In this document: positions 6,566 to 6,937 of the stretch, one piece after another
Position numbering within the stretch: position 1 is the stretch's first letter
Layout: each line of letters starts with the position of its first letter
Assembly (NCBI GenBank): GCA_013140875.1
Contig: JABFSB010000277.1
Coordinates: forward strand, 1-6,937
Length of the DNA stretch: 6,937 nt
From: Acidobacteriota bacterium
GTDB taxonomy: Bacteria; Acidobacteriota; Blastocatellia; Pyrinomonadales; Pyrinomonadaceae
Direction of reading: 5' to 3'
Notes under the pieces: generated by a model
The model's input: the letters and a program-made list of their open reading frames with translations, nothing else
The model's database searches: none
Told to the model about the DNA's origin: nothing
Position numbers and translations under genes: made by a program

Positions 6566-6579
6566 CCGGCTGATGCCGG
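6566..6579. repeat. Hairpin in the ATPase-permease gap
   Basis: CCGGC (6566-6570) and GCCGG (6575-6579) form a five-base-pair stem with a TGAT loop, ending 12 bases before the permease ATG. The 56-base gap (6536-6591) contains no good Shine-Dalgarno sequence. As an RNA hairpin it could lower permease translation relative to the ATPase, or it may just be another REP-like remnant. Confidence 0.4.
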
Positions 6580-6591
6580 TACTCAAAGCAA

Positions 6592-6937
6592 ATGAGAAAA
6601 TTTCTTGCCGTCGTAAAACACGAATACAAAAAGGTAGTCTTGAAATGGTCGTTTCTGATCGGGACGCTTTTGCTGCCATTTCTGGCCGCATGTTTCGCGT
6701 TCGTCCCGCTTATTATTTTTTCCCTGAAGGGCGAGCCGACGCGGATTGCGGTCGCCGATACTTCGGGCAAAATCCTTCCGCGTCTGCAAAAAAATCTTTC
6801 CGCCGATCGAATGGTCGAAAAGGCGAAGGCGGCCGCGAAAGATTCGATGAAGATCGACACCACACAGGAAGAAAAGATGCGGAACGGCGCCGCTCAGTTA
6901 ATGCAGGACTTTGTTTTGATCGCGGACGATCCCAAAG
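6592..6937 (+). CDS. ABC-2 type permease (NatB-like), 3' end beyond the window
   Basis: The frame opens at ATG 6592 and stays open for 115 codons to the window edge, so the gene is cut off. The N-terminus MRKFLAVVKHEYKKVV, a basic amphipathic stretch, is followed by a long hydrophobic segment (about residues 20-45, LIGTLLLPFLAACFAFVPLIIF); this HEY then IGTLLLP layout is typical of NatB/ABC-2 permeases. After the first membrane helix comes a hydrophilic region with EPTRIAVADTSGKILPRL (about 49-66), the start of the large extracytoplasmic domain of this family, predicted outside. The remaining five or so membrane helices would lie downstream. Its place 56 bases after a NatA-like ATPase supports pairing in one exporter. 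The absent stop codon makes it easy to miss in an ORF scan. Confidence 0.88.
   Translation, partial: MRKFLAVVKHEYKKVVLKWSFLIGTLLLPFLAACFAFVPLIIFSLKGEPTRIAVADTSGKILPRLQKNLSADRMVEKAKAAAKDSMKIDTTQEEKMRNGAAQLMQDFVLIADDPK

Overview
The window holds seven protein genes, five complete and one cut at each edge, and almost no spare DNA; the longest gap is about 154 bases. No RNA gene, CRISPR array, insertion sequence or complete phage or plasmid gene is visible. Gene content is that of an ordinary bacterial chromosome of middling GC. Protein style (NrnA, CobO, PgpA, CorA, a NatA/NatB-type exporter) and the small GC-rich hairpins and AACGAATA-type palindromes between genes would suit an Acidobacteriota member (Blastocatellia/Pyrinomonadaceae-like). 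That placement is an inference from pattern memory and not proven by the sequence.

Layout. Bases 1-2666 carry four genes on the plus strand: the C-terminal two thirds of a DHH-family nanoRNase/pAp phosphatase (nrnA), a corrinoid adenosyltransferase (cobO), phosphatidylglycerophosphatase A (pgpA) and a DUF1835-family protein of unknown function. The last two overlap as ATGA. The nrnA-cobO and cobO-pgpA gaps are filled by inverted repeats that reach almost to the next start codon. On the minus strand, corA (magnesium/cobalt channel) runs convergently into the DUF1835 gene, and the two stop codons share one CTAG. A 154-base divergent region then separates corA from a plus-strand phospholipase D-like gene with an N-terminal beta-rich, FN3-like domain. 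The window ends with an ABC-2 exporter pair: a NatA-like ATPase and the first 115 codons of its NatB-like permease, which is truncated by the window edge.

Function. The genes are mostly housekeeping: RNA end-product turnover, cobalamin activation, phospholipid head-group synthesis, divalent metal uptake and export. Cobalamin adenosylation and a CorA channel that can carry cobalt lie near each other, but the opposite orientation gives no evidence of joint control. I see no convincing new multi-gene system. The most unusual things are the intergenic inverted repeats, including one that forms the 3' end of the ABC ATPase gene, and the PLD-like enzyme with one complete and one degenerate catalytic motif.
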